From UBA4744 sp963717135 (GTDB taxonomy: Bacteria > Actinomycetota > Acidimicrobiia > Spongiisociales > UBA4744), in NCBI GenBank assembly GCA_963717135.1, contig CAVQVN010000009.1, positions 992,001 through 1,056,000 of the forward strand: 64,000 bases of DNA. Direction: 5' to 3'. The translations under genes and the position numbers were made by a program. Below are positions 41,259 through 50,168 of this stretch, piece by piece. Position 1 is the first letter of the stretch. Each line of letters starts with the position of its first letter. Below the pieces are notes generated by a model. That model was not told the origin of the DNA. It searched no databases and saw only the letters and a program-made list of their open reading frames with translations.

Positions 41259-42947
41259 ATGGCGACTCAAGAGGGAAGAGGCATGCTCGCTACCTACGAG
41301 GTGACCAAGACCGATAAGCGTTTTATCGGCGCTCACATCCTGGTGGCCGTCATCGCTCTGTCGATCGGTACTCTCTTCGGTCCGCTCCAGGCATTCGAGT
41401 TGTCCGGTGTGGACCTGTACCCATACCTCCAACCCGTCTTCAAGTCCTACTACCAGGGCCTCACCATCCACGGCGTGCTCAACGCCCTGGTGTGGACGAC
41501 ATTCTTCATCACAGGCTTCTTTACCTTGACGACCCTGGTCGGCTTCAAGCGGGGCCTCCGTTACCCCAAGCTCAACCGGGTCGGGTTCTGGACAATGGTG
41601 GTGGGTCTGATCATGGCGGCCGTGCCGATCCTGCTGGACGAGGCCTCCGTCCTCTATACCTTCTACCCACCCCTGCAGGCCAATTGGGCGTTCTACGCGG
41701 GACTCACGCTGGTGGTGGTGGGAAGCTGGATAGAGGGTTACGGCTTCTTCTTCACTTACCGGGCCTGGCGTAAGGACAATCCGGATACTCGAACACCGTT
41801 CATCGCCTTCGGGGGATTGGTCACGATGGCCATGTGGCAGTTCGCCACGCTGGGTATCGCCATCGAGATCCTCACCATGCTCCTCCCCTGGTCGCTGGGA
41901 CTGATCGAGGGCACCGACCCGCAGCTGGCCCGTACCTACTTCTGGTTCACCGGCCACCCGCTCGTCTATTTCTGGTTGCTTCCCGCCTACGTGTCCTGGT
42001 ACGGCATGCTGCCCAGGCAGGCCGGCGGAAAACTCTTCTCCGATTCGCTGGCGCGGCTGGCCATGTGGCTATTCCTGCTGCTGTCGGTACCGCTCGGGTT
42101 CCACCACCAGTTCGTTGACCCGGGCGTTCCGGCCGGATGGAAGTACATCCACGCGATCCTCACCTATTCGGTGTTCCTCCCGTCGATGCTGACCGCCTTC
42201 ACGGTTATCGCCTCCCTCGAAAGAGCCGCCCGCAACCGGGGTGGCAAGGGTCTTCTCGGCTGGGTGCGGGCCTTGCCGTGGAGCGACGGATCGGTGACGG
42301 CGCAACTGCTGGCCGGCATCCTGTTCATGTTCGGAGGGATCGGTGGGCTCACCAACGCCTCCTACAACATCAACCTTGTGATCCACAACACGACGTGGGT
42401 GCCGGGGCACTTCCACCTGACGGTGGCCACCGCCGTGACCCTCTCTTTCATGGGCATCTCCTACTGGCTGGTGCCGTGGATCACCGGCAAGCCGCTCTGG
42501 AAACCGCGCTGGACGGTCATCCAGGCGTGGCTGTGGTTCATCGGCATGCTCATCTTCTCCAATGCCATGCACGTACTCGGACTCTTGGGCGCACCTCGCC
42601 GGACTCCTCTCGGAGTGGCGCCGTACGTGCCGGAGGAGTGGAGCGGTCACCTGCTGAGGGTCGGATTGGGCGGTGCCATCCTGTTCGTGTCTGCCGTGAT
42701 GTTCGTGACAATCGTGGCCCGGACCGCCTGGCAGAAGGAACGATTGCCGGTCGGTGCGGAAATCGAGATTCCGGTCGCCGAGTCGATGCAAGACCCTCAG
42801 CTGACGCCCCGCTGGTTGGACCGCTGGGTCCCCTGGATCGTCGCCACCGTGGTGCTCATCCTGGTCGCCTACGGCCCTCAGTTGGTCGACCAGATCGCCA
42901 ACATCGACCTGGGGTCCGGCCGGGCCCCCACCATCCGCCCCTGGTAG
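41259..42947 (+). CDS. Cytochrome c oxidase subunit I, ba3 type (haem-copper, family B)
   Basis: 562 residues, 12-13 TM helices. TIHGVLNALVWT carries the low-spin haem His. GHPLVYFWLLPAYVSWY has the CuB His and the cross-linked Tyr of family B. FHHQFVDPG supplies the CuB His pair and VPGHFHLTVA the haem a3/low-spin His pair. There is no Glu in the A1-type XGHPEV position (here GHPLV), which supports family B. ATG 41259 directly follows the coxB stop; ATG 41283 behind GAGGGAAGAGG is an alternative. Confidence 0.95.
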   Translation: MATQEGRGMLATYEVTKTDKRFIGAHILVAVIALSIGTLFGPLQAFELSGVDLYPYLQPVFKSYYQGLTIHGVLNALVWTTFFITGFFTLTTLVGFKRGLRYPKLNRVGFWTMVVGLIMAAVPILLDEASVLYTFYPPLQANWAFYAGLTLVVVGSWIEGYGFFFTYRAWRKDNPDTRTPFIAFGGLVTMAMWQFATLGIAIEILTMLLPWSLGLIEGTDPQLARTYFWFTGHPLVYFWLLPAYVSWYGMLPRQAGGKLFSDSLARLAMWLFLLLSVPLGFHHQFVDPGVPAGWKYIHAILTYSVFLPSMLTAFTVIASLERAARNRGGKGLLGWVRALPWSDGSVTAQLLAGILFMFGGIGGLTNASYNINLVIHNTTWVPGHFHLTVATAVTLSFMGISYWLVPWITGKPLWKPRWTVIQAWLWFIGMLIFSNAMHVLGLLGAPRRTPLGVAPYVPEEWSGHLLRVGLGGAILFVSAVMFVTIVARTAWQKERLPVGAEIEIPVAESMQDPQLTPRWLDRWVPWIVATVVLILVAYGPQLVDQIANIDLGSGRAPTIRPW

Positions 42948-42967
42948 CGAGCGAAGCTCGGCTCGCT
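42946..42967. terminator. Short palindrome shared by two convergent stop codons
   Basis: AGCGAGC (42946-42952) and GCTCGCT (42961-42967) with an 8-base loop. The left arm covers the coxA stop and the right arm covers the stop of the convergent gene (42966-42968). There is no T tract. It belongs with the GCGAGCGAAGCGAGC type of palindromes elsewhere and could terminate both genes. Confidence 0.5.
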
Positions 42968-43868
42968 AGGTGACGGCGATGATGGTGATCGCCAGCAGCA
43001 CCAGGGCGATACCACCGACGCTGGCGGCGGTCGTGGCAAAGAACGGCGGGGGAAGGAAGGTCCCGCCTCCTTCGCTCTTGGCCGCAATGGCCAGGAAGAG
43101 GGTGGCCATGCCGGCGACCATGAACAGCAGGGCCAGCAAAGTGGGAGCGATCACGCCCAGAATCACGAGGACGACTCCTCCGGCTCCGGCCAGCTTCGAC
43201 CGCAAGGAGAGCCGGGACCAAAGCGAGGCCACCGATTCTGCGGTCGGTTGTTCGCGGAGGGCCGCGAGGGGAGTTTCTGCTCGAGGAGCCTCGGCTGGGG
43301 GGCGGGGGGCGACGTCGTTGGCGATTCCCGCGGGAGGTGGTTCTGCCGGAAGTTCGGCAACCTCCGGCGATGCCTCCACCGGAAACAGTTCCATCGGAAT
43401 CGCGGATGCCGCCGGTGGTGCCTCCACCGGAAACAGTTCCATCGGAATGTCGATGTCCACCGGAGACGGCTCCACCGGAATCTCGGAAACCGCCGGCGCC
43501 ACCTCTACCGGGACGACCGGGGTCACCTTTGGGGCGGGTTGTGGGACGGTCTCCGGTTGGGAACGTGACTTCCGCCTGAGCCTCTTCTCTCCTTTGGGTT
43601 TCTTGGATCGCCGGGCCTTCGACCTTTCTTCATCGATCCCGAGTGTCAAGAAGAACCCGACGGGGTCCGCCACAGCAATCAGAAGCTCTTCGCCCTCCAC
43701 GTGGAACCGGAAGTCACCGTTTCGCCGTTCCATGGCCAACCCTTTGACGGGCCAGTTGCCGATCTCGTGTTCCCCGGCCGCGACCAGGAGCCGGCCGCGA
43801 TCAACGGTCAAGCTGGTCTCGAGACTGTCCCCGTCTTCTAGTCGGATCGTTCCCTTGAATTCCGCCAT
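42966..43868 (-). CDS. Hypothetical protein with Pro/Glu repeat linker and C-terminal TM segments
   Basis: 300 residues. Residues 1-80 form a beta-rich head (GTIRLEDGDSLETSLTV, NGDFRFHVEGEELLIAVADP), then a Lys/Arg-rich stretch. A Pro/Glu linker (about 115-200) contains the duplicated IPMELFPVEAPP and IPMELFPVEASP. It ends with three hydrophobic segments (about 222-300). The head may be a small PH-like or Fha-like domain, but I cannot name it. The linker repeat is also visible as DNA repeats at about 43370-43450. It lies between the oxidase and the fusion cytochrome gene. Confidence 0.6.
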   Translation of the reverse strand: MAEFKGTIRLEDGDSLETSLTVDRGRLLVAAGEHEIGNWPVKGLAMERRNGDFRFHVEGEELLIAVADPVGFFLTLGIDEERSKARRSKKPKGEKRLRRKSRSQPETVPQPAPKVTPVVPVEVAPAVSEIPVEPSPVDIDIPMELFPVEAPPAASAIPMELFPVEASPEVAELPAEPPPAGIANDVAPRPPAEAPRAETPLAALREQPTAESVASLWSRLSLRSKLAGAGGVVLVILGVIAPTLLALLFMVAGMATLFLAIAAKSEGGGTFLPPPFFATTAASVGGIALVLLAITIIAVT

Positions 43869-44016
43869 AGGTATAGGTATCGAACACCGGCGGGTCGATC
43901 TTTAGGCCCGTTCGGTTGGAAGGGGCTCTTCTGTAGAACTCCGGATCGATCCCCCCGACAGATGAAACTCCTTCGTTTTGGTTGTCCGGAACAAAGCGGG
44001 AAGAATCGCCACCGAA

Positions 44017-46332
44017 ATGAGCAGACGGGTAACCAACCTCACCGAGTCGATCGACTGGGAGCTGCGGCAGGACAACCCGGTCCGCAAGACCCTCAATTTC
44101 GCCGAACGTGTCTCGCTGGCCGTGGAGAAGCCGATCGATCGGCTGGTGCGGCTGCCCCAGTTCAACCCTCTCTACCACACCGGAACGATCACCATCTTCC
44201 TGCTGATCGTCCTCACCGTCACCGGCATTTACCTCACTCTCTTCTATCAGTTCGGGACGGAAGCTTCCTACGAGGCCGTGGCCAAGATCGAAGCCAACTG
44301 GATCGGGCGGATCATGCGGGCCCTCCACCGCTATGCCTCGCCGGCGGTATTGGTCACCAGCCTTCTGCACGGCTGGCGCACCTTCTTCATGGACCGTTTT
44401 CGCGGGCCGCGCTGGCTGGCCTGGGTGACCGGGGTGGTGATGACCTGGTTCATCTGGATCATCGGCGTCACCGGCTACTGGTTGATCTTCGACGAGCGGG
44501 CGCAGGTGATCACTCAAACGCTGATCAGGGCCGTCGGCGACTGGCCCACCGGGGTGGCCTTCCTGATCAACAACGCCATCACCTCGGGGGCCGGAACCGG
44601 CTGGGTGTTCGTGGTGCTGGTGATCACCGTCCACATCGGTCTATCACTGTTGCTGATCCTGTTCATCTGGTATCACGTCAAGCGGCTCAGCCGGCCCAAG
44701 ATCCTGCCGCCCCGTTACTGGATGTGGGTTCTGTTCGGGCTCCTGGTTGTGGCGGCGGTAGCCGTACCGGTGGGCATGCTTCCCGGAATCGATCCCGGGC
44801 AGACCCCTCGAGATCTCACTATCGACTGGTTCTACCTCTTCTACCTGCCCGCCGGCCTCAACTGGCCGCCTGTGCTGCTGTGGGGTGGTGGGTTCGTGCT
44901 GCTGGTGGCGGTGAGCCTCATACCCTGGTTGGCGATCCGGAAGCCCTTGCCGCCGATTGTCGTCCACGAGGATCTCTGCACCGGTTGTGGTCTGTGCCCG
45001 CCGGATTGCCCGTACCAGGCTCTGGAGATGGTCGACACTCCCGACCGTCATCACCGGCAACTGGCTGTGGTCGACCCGCTCATGTGTGTGGCTTGCGGGG
45101 TGTGTATCGGCAGCTGCCCGGAGATGGCGTTGACCCTGGGAGACCGGCCGGCCGAGGCAATCTGGTCCGAGACGCGGGCCGCCGTCTCCGGCGATGAACC
45201 GGTCGAGGTCGTCTTCACGTGTGAGCGGCATGCCTACCACGGGGCCCGGCCCTACCTGCAGGAACCTCACTTCGACGGGGAACAGCGGATCGTGGTCGTC
45301 CCGGTCACCTGTGTCGGCATGATTCACCCCCGCCTTGCTCAGGAGGCGCTCGACGCCGGCGCCTCCTCGGTCCGCGTGATCGGCTGCCCCCCGGAAGACT
45401 GCACCAACCGCGAAGGGAACGTCTGGCTGTCGGAACGAATGGTACGAAAACGCCAACCTCGCCTTCGCCGCGCCTATGCCGATGCCGCCCTTTCCACAAC
45501 CTGGATTCCCCCGAACGACTTCGCCCGAGCCTTCGACGAAAAGCCGCCGGAAACCGGCGCCACCAGCTACGGATTCAAACTCCGCCCGGCCGACTGGAAG
45601 AGCTATCTGCCGGGCGTTGCCGTGTTGAGCGCCGCCCTGGCCGTGATGGTGTGGGTGAGCGACTTACCGTTCGACGCCTTGGACGACGGTGGGGCAACGG
45701 TTCAGCTTTCGATGGATCACCGCAGCGGTTACCCGATCGCCGGGATCGGAGTCGAAGGCAACCCCAGCGGCGAGCCCACCCGTCTCGTCCTGGAGATAGA
45801 CGGCGCAGTCGCACTGGATCGCAGTTATTCGCCGCGGGGCGGTGGTCCGGCGGCCTCCGCCCCGGTGCTCGAACAGATCGAGTTCTTGCCGGGGACCAGC
45901 CGGGTCCGGCTCACTATGTTCGACCGGGCGGATTTGCCCGGCGGCACCGTGCTCTACGACGACACGGTGAGCCTCGGTCGTGGCGAGATCCTCAACCTGG
46001 AGTTTGAGGATGCGGCCCTCGGTGCCGACCCGGCGGCCGGCCGCGAGCTGTTTCTGGACACCCGCATCGGCGCCAACACCGGTTGCCGGATCTGCCACTC
46101 GCTGGAGCCCGGGCAGCGGCTGGTGGGGCCTTCCCTGGCCGGAGTGGCCGGCGCCGCCGAAACCAGAGTGCCGGGACTCACCGCCGAGGAGTATCTACGC
46201 CAATCGATCGTCGAACCCGACGCCTACCTCGTGACGGGTTTCCAGCCCGGAGCCATGCTTCCCGACGTTGCCGACGTGCTGACCGAACAACAACTGGACG
46301 ACCTGGTGGCGTTCCTGATGACGTTGAGGTAG
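44017..46332 (+). CDS. Fusion: cytochrome b + 2x[4Fe-4S] + MvhD/FlpD domain + cytochrome c
   Basis: 771 residues from ATG 44017 (an in-frame TTG at 43978 is less likely). Residues 1-~310 are a cytochrome b domain with His pairs H104/H118 and H206/H220, both 14 apart (bc1-type spacing). Ferredoxin motifs start at C321 (CTGCGLCPPDCPYQAL) and C357 (CVACGVCIGSCPEMAL). An MvhD/FlpD-like domain has C432 and CPPEDC at 457-462. A TM helix lies at about 530-548, then a beta domain and a haem c domain with CRICH at 690-694. The TM helix puts the haem c outside and the Fe-S part inside. It could link cytoplasmic Fe-S donors to quinone and cytochrome c; unproven. No break in frame. Confidence 0.9.
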   Translation: MSRRVTNLTESIDWELRQDNPVRKTLNFAERVSLAVEKPIDRLVRLPQFNPLYHTGTITIFLLIVLTVTGIYLTLFYQFGTEASYEAVAKIEANWIGRIMRALHRYASPAVLVTSLLHGWRTFFMDRFRGPRWLAWVTGVVMTWFIWIIGVTGYWLIFDERAQVITQTLIRAVGDWPTGVAFLINNAITSGAGTGWVFVVLVITVHIGLSLLLILFIWYHVKRLSRPKILPPRYWMWVLFGLLVVAAVAVPVGMLPGIDPGQTPRDLTIDWFYLFYLPAGLNWPPVLLWGGGFVLLVAVSLIPWLAIRKPLPPIVVHEDLCTGCGLCPPDCPYQALEMVDTPDRHHRQLAVVDPLMCVACGVCIGSCPEMALTLGDRPAEAIWSETRAAVSGDEPVEVVFTCERHAYHGARPYLQEPHFDGEQRIVVVPVTCVGMIHPRLAQEALDAGASSVRVIGCPPEDCTNREGNVWLSERMVRKRQPRLRRAYADAALSTTWIPPNDFARAFDEKPPETGATSYGFKLRPADWKSYLPGVAVLSAALAVMVWVSDLPFDALDDGGATVQLSMDHRSGYPIAGIGVEGNPSGEPTRLVLEIDGAVALDRSYSPRGGGPAASAPVLEQIEFLPGTSRVRLTMFDRADLPGGTVLYDDTVSLGRGEILNLEFEDAALGADPAAGRELFLDTRIGANTGCRICHSLEPGQRLVGPSLAGVAGAAETRVPGLTAEEYLRQSIVEPDAYLVTGFQPGAMLPDVADVLTEQQLDDLVAFLMTLR

Positions 46333-46335
46333 TTG

Positions 46336-49300
46336 TCAGCTGTCCGACAGCCTCTTCAGGGCAAAGTCGACAGCCTCTTCGAGAGACGATCCCGAACCCG
46401 TTCGGTGAAGTGCCTCGAAAACGTCCACTCCCAGCGACCGCTGCAGCTCGTCGATGGTCTCGTCGTACTCGCGCCCCATCGAGGGAGGCATGATGTGGGG
46501 AATGGCAGCCAGGGCCCGCCCGGCGGCACCGAACAGGTGGGCCGCCCGTTCGAGTTCGCCTTGGGCAGCGGCCAGATCCGCCCACACAAGCAGCGCAAAG
46601 GCCAGGATCACCGACTCCCGGCGCCGGCGGGCCACCTCCATACATGCTTCGAGGGCGGTCCGGGTCTCGGCCAACTCGTCCCGCCGGAGTGCCACCCGGG
46701 CCAACAGCCATAGGTTGGTTGCCTCGTAGAGGATGTCGGCCTCCCGGCGGGCCAGGGCCAGCGACCGCTCCGCCAGCATCCGGGAGCGGCGTTCATTTCC
46801 CAGGTCGAGGGAGACCCAACCGAGGTACATCATCGATTCCATCTGGCCGGCTGAGGACTGCTGCTCTCCAAACGCTTTGACTGCTATCTCCAGCATCTTC
46901 TCAGCCCCATGAAGGTCGCCGCGACAATAAGCCAGCATCCCCAAGGCGACCGTAATCGCATGGTTGCCGTACTCGTCCTGTGCTGATTCCCACCGATCGA
47001 GCTCATCCAACAACCGTTCGGCTTCGTCAAACCGCCCGATCCGGATGAGGCACTCGGCCAGCAATACACCCGCTCGAGCCGGTCGGCCCGCCTGTAGGTC
47101 ACGTTGATAGGCCTCCGCCAGCATGTCGTGGGCGGCGTTGAGGTCTCCGCGGGCAAACGCCAGGAGACCCCGGGTTCCTGCGGCTCGCCCGAACATCTCG
47201 GCAGTTCCGAGCTTCGCCGCGCCCTCCTCGAGTTCGTCGAGCCAGCGGTCGGCAGGCCGACCGATCCCGATGGCGAAGCGTGCGCAGTGGTCCGCAGCCC
47301 GAATCCGATCCGGGGTAGGGCGCCGGGAGGAAGCTTCCAAAGCCACAGTCAAACTTGCATGGCCTTCGGCCGTCCTACCGGCCACCGTCCAATACGGGCA
47401 CAGTCTGGCCGCGAGTTGAAGCGCGGTGTCGCCCCGGCCCGTTTTTGCCGCCCAGCTGAGTGCCTCCCGGCAGTCGTCGGCGATGGCCTCCCCCATCCGA
47501 AGTACATTGGACCAGCGGCCCGATTGGTAGTGGTCGAGCAATTGGCCCGCCTGCAATAAGCAGAATGTGAAGTGCCGCTCACGTGTGGCTTCGGAATCCC
47601 CGGCTTCATCCAGGAGACGGAGACCGTATTGCCGAACCGGCTCCAACATCGAGTAGATCGTCGCATCTCCCCGAATCTCGGCGCTCACCAGCGACGCCTC
47701 GACCAACCGCCCGAGGAGATCGGCAACCCGTGAGGCCGGCACCAATTCGCCGATGGTCACCGCCTCGGCAGCCTCGAGTCGGAACCCGCCCCGAAACAGA
47801 GCCGCCCGGCGCAGCAAGGCCTGCTCGTCGTCCCTTAGAAGCCGGTAGCTCCAGTCCATGGTCGCCTCGAGGGTCCGCTGGCGAGGCTCTGCGGCCCGGC
47901 TGCCGGTCGTGAGCAATTCGAATTGGTCGTCCATCCGCCGGGCCATTTCGTCCGGAGTCATCGACTGCAGACGAGCGGCCGCCAGCTCCAGACCAAGGGG
48001 TATGCCCGCCACCCGACGACAGATCACGGCGATCGAGTCGGCGTTGAATTCACTGAGGGCAAACCCCGGCTGCTTGAGTCGGGCACGCTCGACGAGGAGC
48101 TGCACGGAGGGCGACTCGGAGACTTCGGCCATACCGGCTCCCACGGCGGGGACGGCCAAAGGTGGCAGTGAGAAAACGGCTTCCCCGCCGACATCGAGTT
48201 CCCGGCGGCTGGTCGCCAGAATCCGCAACTCAGGGCATCGTCTCAGCAACGTGTCGGCCAAGCCGGCGACGGCATCGATCAAATGCTCGCAATTGTCCAG
48301 GACCAAAAGGCTGCGACGATCGCGGAGGTGGTCGACCAGAACCTCCCCCTCATCAACACCCGCTGGTCGGTTGAGTCCGAGAGCGCCCACCACTTCCGGC
48401 CCGACCAGTTGCGGGTCGTCGAGCGATGCCATAGGGACCATCCACGTCCCGTCGGGAAGGTACGCCGAAAAGTCGCGAGCTACTTCGATCGCCAAGGAAG
48501 TCTTCCCCACGCCGCCCACCCCCGTGATGGTCACGAGGCGGTGTTCGGACAGCAGTGCCCGGACTTCCGCCGCTTGTCTCCACCTGCCGACGAAACTGGT
48601 CAGGCGAGCCGGAAGCTCGTCCTCGATTGATTCCGGCACGACCTGGAGCAGCAGACCCGAATCGTGAAGAAGGATTCGGTCCTCCAGGTCGCACAACTCC
48701 GGGGAGGGCTCGATACCGAGCTCTTCTCCCAGGAGACGGCGGAGGTCGGAGAAAGCCTGCAAGGCTTCCGACTGCCGGCCCAGCCGGTAGAGCGCAACCA
48801 TCAGCTGCCCGCGCAGGCGCTCTCGCAGGGGATACTCCTCGATCAGGTTCCGGAGCCGATCCAGCACCTCTGCCTGCCGGCCGAGTGCCAGCTCTGCGTC
48901 GATGGCATCCTCGAGCGCCACGAGGCGCAATTCATCGAGTCGGCGGATCTCAGGCTGGGCAAACGGCTCATAAGTGAAATCGGCCAGAGGCGGTCCTCGC
49001 CATAGACCTAGGGCACGCCGTAGCTCGGTCGCCGCCCGCAACGGATTGGTAGCCAGATCAGAGCGGCTCCGGCGCCAGAGTTGCTCGAACCGGACGGCGT
49101 CCAGTTCTTCAGATTCGATGTCCAGCACATATCCGGATCCCTCGGTCCGTAGTGGACCGCCACCCCGGGTACCACCGGCGGTCAACGCCTTGCGCAGTTT
49201 GGAGACGTGTACCTGGAGGGTCTTGAGGCCGCCCGCCGGTGGCCCCTCGGGCCACAGCTCTTCGAGAATGCGGTCGGCTTGCACGACCTGGTTGGCATTG

Positions 49301-49401
49301 ATCAAGAGGTAGGCGAGCAAGGCTCGTTGTTTGGGTGCGCCCGGCTCGATCGGTCGGCCGCCCGCCAGAACCTGCATCGGTCCCAAGATGCGGAACTGCA
49401 T
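46336..49401 (-). CDS. SARP/AfsR-type regulator with NB-ARC ATPase and TPR-like repeats
   Basis: 1021 residues. An N-terminal OmpR-like winged helix (MQFRILGPMQVLAGGRPIEP, residues 1-95) and a bacterial transcriptional activation domain (96-240). An NB-ARC/AAA domain follows with P-loop ITGVGGVGKTSLA at about 290-302 and Walker B LLVLDNCEHLIDAV. The C-terminal ~400 residues are helical, TPR-like repeats. Such proteins activate secondary-metabolite or developmental genes in actinobacteria. No biosynthetic cluster is visible here. A perfect 15-bp palindrome lies in its divergent promoter region. Confidence 0.9.
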   Translation of the reverse strand: MQFRILGPMQVLAGGRPIEPGAPKQRALLAYLLINANQVVQADRILEELWPEGPPAGGLKTLQVHVSKLRKALTAGGTRGGGPLRTEGSGYVLDIESEELDAVRFEQLWRRSRSDLATNPLRAATELRRALGLWRGPPLADFTYEPFAQPEIRRLDELRLVALEDAIDAELALGRQAEVLDRLRNLIEEYPLRERLRGQLMVALYRLGRQSEALQAFSDLRRLLGEELGIEPSPELCDLEDRILLHDSGLLLQVVPESIEDELPARLTSFVGRWRQAAEVRALLSEHRLVTITGVGGVGKTSLAIEVARDFSAYLPDGTWMVPMASLDDPQLVGPEVVGALGLNRPAGVDEGEVLVDHLRDRRSLLVLDNCEHLIDAVAGLADTLLRRCPELRILATSRRELDVGGEAVFSLPPLAVPAVGAGMAEVSESPSVQLLVERARLKQPGFALSEFNADSIAVICRRVAGIPLGLELAAARLQSMTPDEMARRMDDQFELLTTGSRAAEPRQRTLEATMDWSYRLLRDDEQALLRRAALFRGGFRLEAAEAVTIGELVPASRVADLLGRLVEASLVSAEIRGDATIYSMLEPVRQYGLRLLDEAGDSEATRERHFTFCLLQAGQLLDHYQSGRWSNVLRMGEAIADDCREALSWAAKTGRGDTALQLAARLCPYWTVAGRTAEGHASLTVALEASSRRPTPDRIRAADHCARFAIGIGRPADRWLDELEEGAAKLGTAEMFGRAAGTRGLLAFARGDLNAAHDMLAEAYQRDLQAGRPARAGVLLAECLIRIGRFDEAERLLDELDRWESAQDEYGNHAITVALGMLAYCRGDLHGAEKMLEIAVKAFGEQQSSAGQMESMMYLGWVSLDLGNERRSRMLAERSLALARREADILYEATNLWLLARVALRRDELAETRTALEACMEVARRRRESVILAFALLVWADLAAAQGELERAAHLFGAAGRALAAIPHIMPPSMGREYDETIDELQRSLGVDVFEALHRTGSGSSLEEAVDFALKRLSDS

Positions 49402-49436
49402 ATGTCCTCCGGGCCGGCCGTTCTTGTCAGTCTATG

Positions 49437-49451
49437 GATCGGTAACCGATC
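49437..49451. promoter_or_regulatory. Perfect palindrome between SARP regulator and secreted-protein gene
   Basis: GATCGGT-A-ACCGATC, a 7+1+7 perfect inverted repeat in the 114-bp divergent gap. It lies 36 bases upstream of the SARP start and 65 bases upstream of the secreted-protein start. Candidate operator. SARPs usually bind direct heptamer repeats, so a different regulator is as likely. Confidence 0.4.
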
Positions 49452-49515
49452 GTTAAGCGGTCGGGTTCATCCTGGGGGCACAGCTTGCCGGACGGCGAGC
49501 GGAACGGAGGAGAAG

Positions 49516-50085
49516 ATGCGCAAGACAATCGTGATGGCGATAGTGGCGCTGCTGGTGCTCGGACTGGCGACTCCGGCTGCCCTGGCGAAAGCGGAACACA
49601 CCGACTTCTACGGTGTCTACTTCCCGGCCGGCATCACGGATGGTGGCGAGAGCTGCCCCCACAATTGGGTGGCAGATCGGGCCTTCTGCGTGATCGAAGA
49701 GGGTGACTGGGAATCCCTGCCGAGCGGGCGGCTCCGCATCCGTGACATGATGATCTACGAACTGGCGTTCTCCTACACCGTAAATGATATGGGAGATGAG
49801 GTGGTTGAACCGCGCAAGACCGGCTACGACATCGTGGTCGCCAACGCCAACTTGGATGAATCGTTCAGCGGACCAACCTGGGGAACCTGGAACCTCTACA
49901 GCTTCGGTGGTGCATTGATGTTCACCGGCACTTTCACCGGCAAGTTCGAGAACGGAATTCCCGCCGTGCATTTCGTGGGTGAAGGGAACGGAGCCTACGA
50001 CGGACAGAAGATGCGCGGAGACGTCGGCCGGGTACCCGACCCGTACAACATGTTTGGCACCATTATTGAAAAGGGCTCGCGGTAG
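49516..50085 (+). CDS. Secreted hypothetical protein
   Basis: 189 residues from ATG 49516 (CGGAGGAGAAG upstream). The signal peptide is MRKTIVMAIVALLVLGLATPAALA. The mature part has alternating polar/hydrophobic beta-strand character, two Cys (CPHNW, AFCVIEEG) that may pair, and WGTWNLYSFGGALMFTGTFTGKF, reminiscent of a small beta-barrel or sandwich. No family recognised. Divergent from the SARP gene. Confidence 0.7.
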   Translation: MRKTIVMAIVALLVLGLATPAALAKAEHTDFYGVYFPAGITDGGESCPHNWVADRAFCVIEEGDWESLPSGRLRIRDMMIYELAFSYTVNDMGDEVVEPRKTGYDIVVANANLDESFSGPTWGTWNLYSFGGALMFTGTFTGKFENGIPAVHFVGEGNGAYDGQKMRGDVGRVPDPYNMFGTIIEKGSR

Positions 50086-50123
50086 CTCCGACCGGTAGTG
50101 CCGGCTGAGACAATCTGACTCGT

Positions 50124-50152
50124 GGGAGGAGCCCAGCCACCGGGCTCCTCCC
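50124..50152 (+). terminator. Hairpin between secreted protein and LLM oxidoreductase genes
   Basis: An 11-bp perfect stem GGGAGGAGCCC (50124-50134) / GGGCTCCTCCC (50142-50152) with a 7-base loop and no T tract. It sits 39 bases past one stop codon and 17 bases before the next start, so it may terminate the upstream transcript or shape the leader of the next gene. Confidence 0.6.
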
Positions 50153-50168
50153 GTAGGATCGAAGGGAC

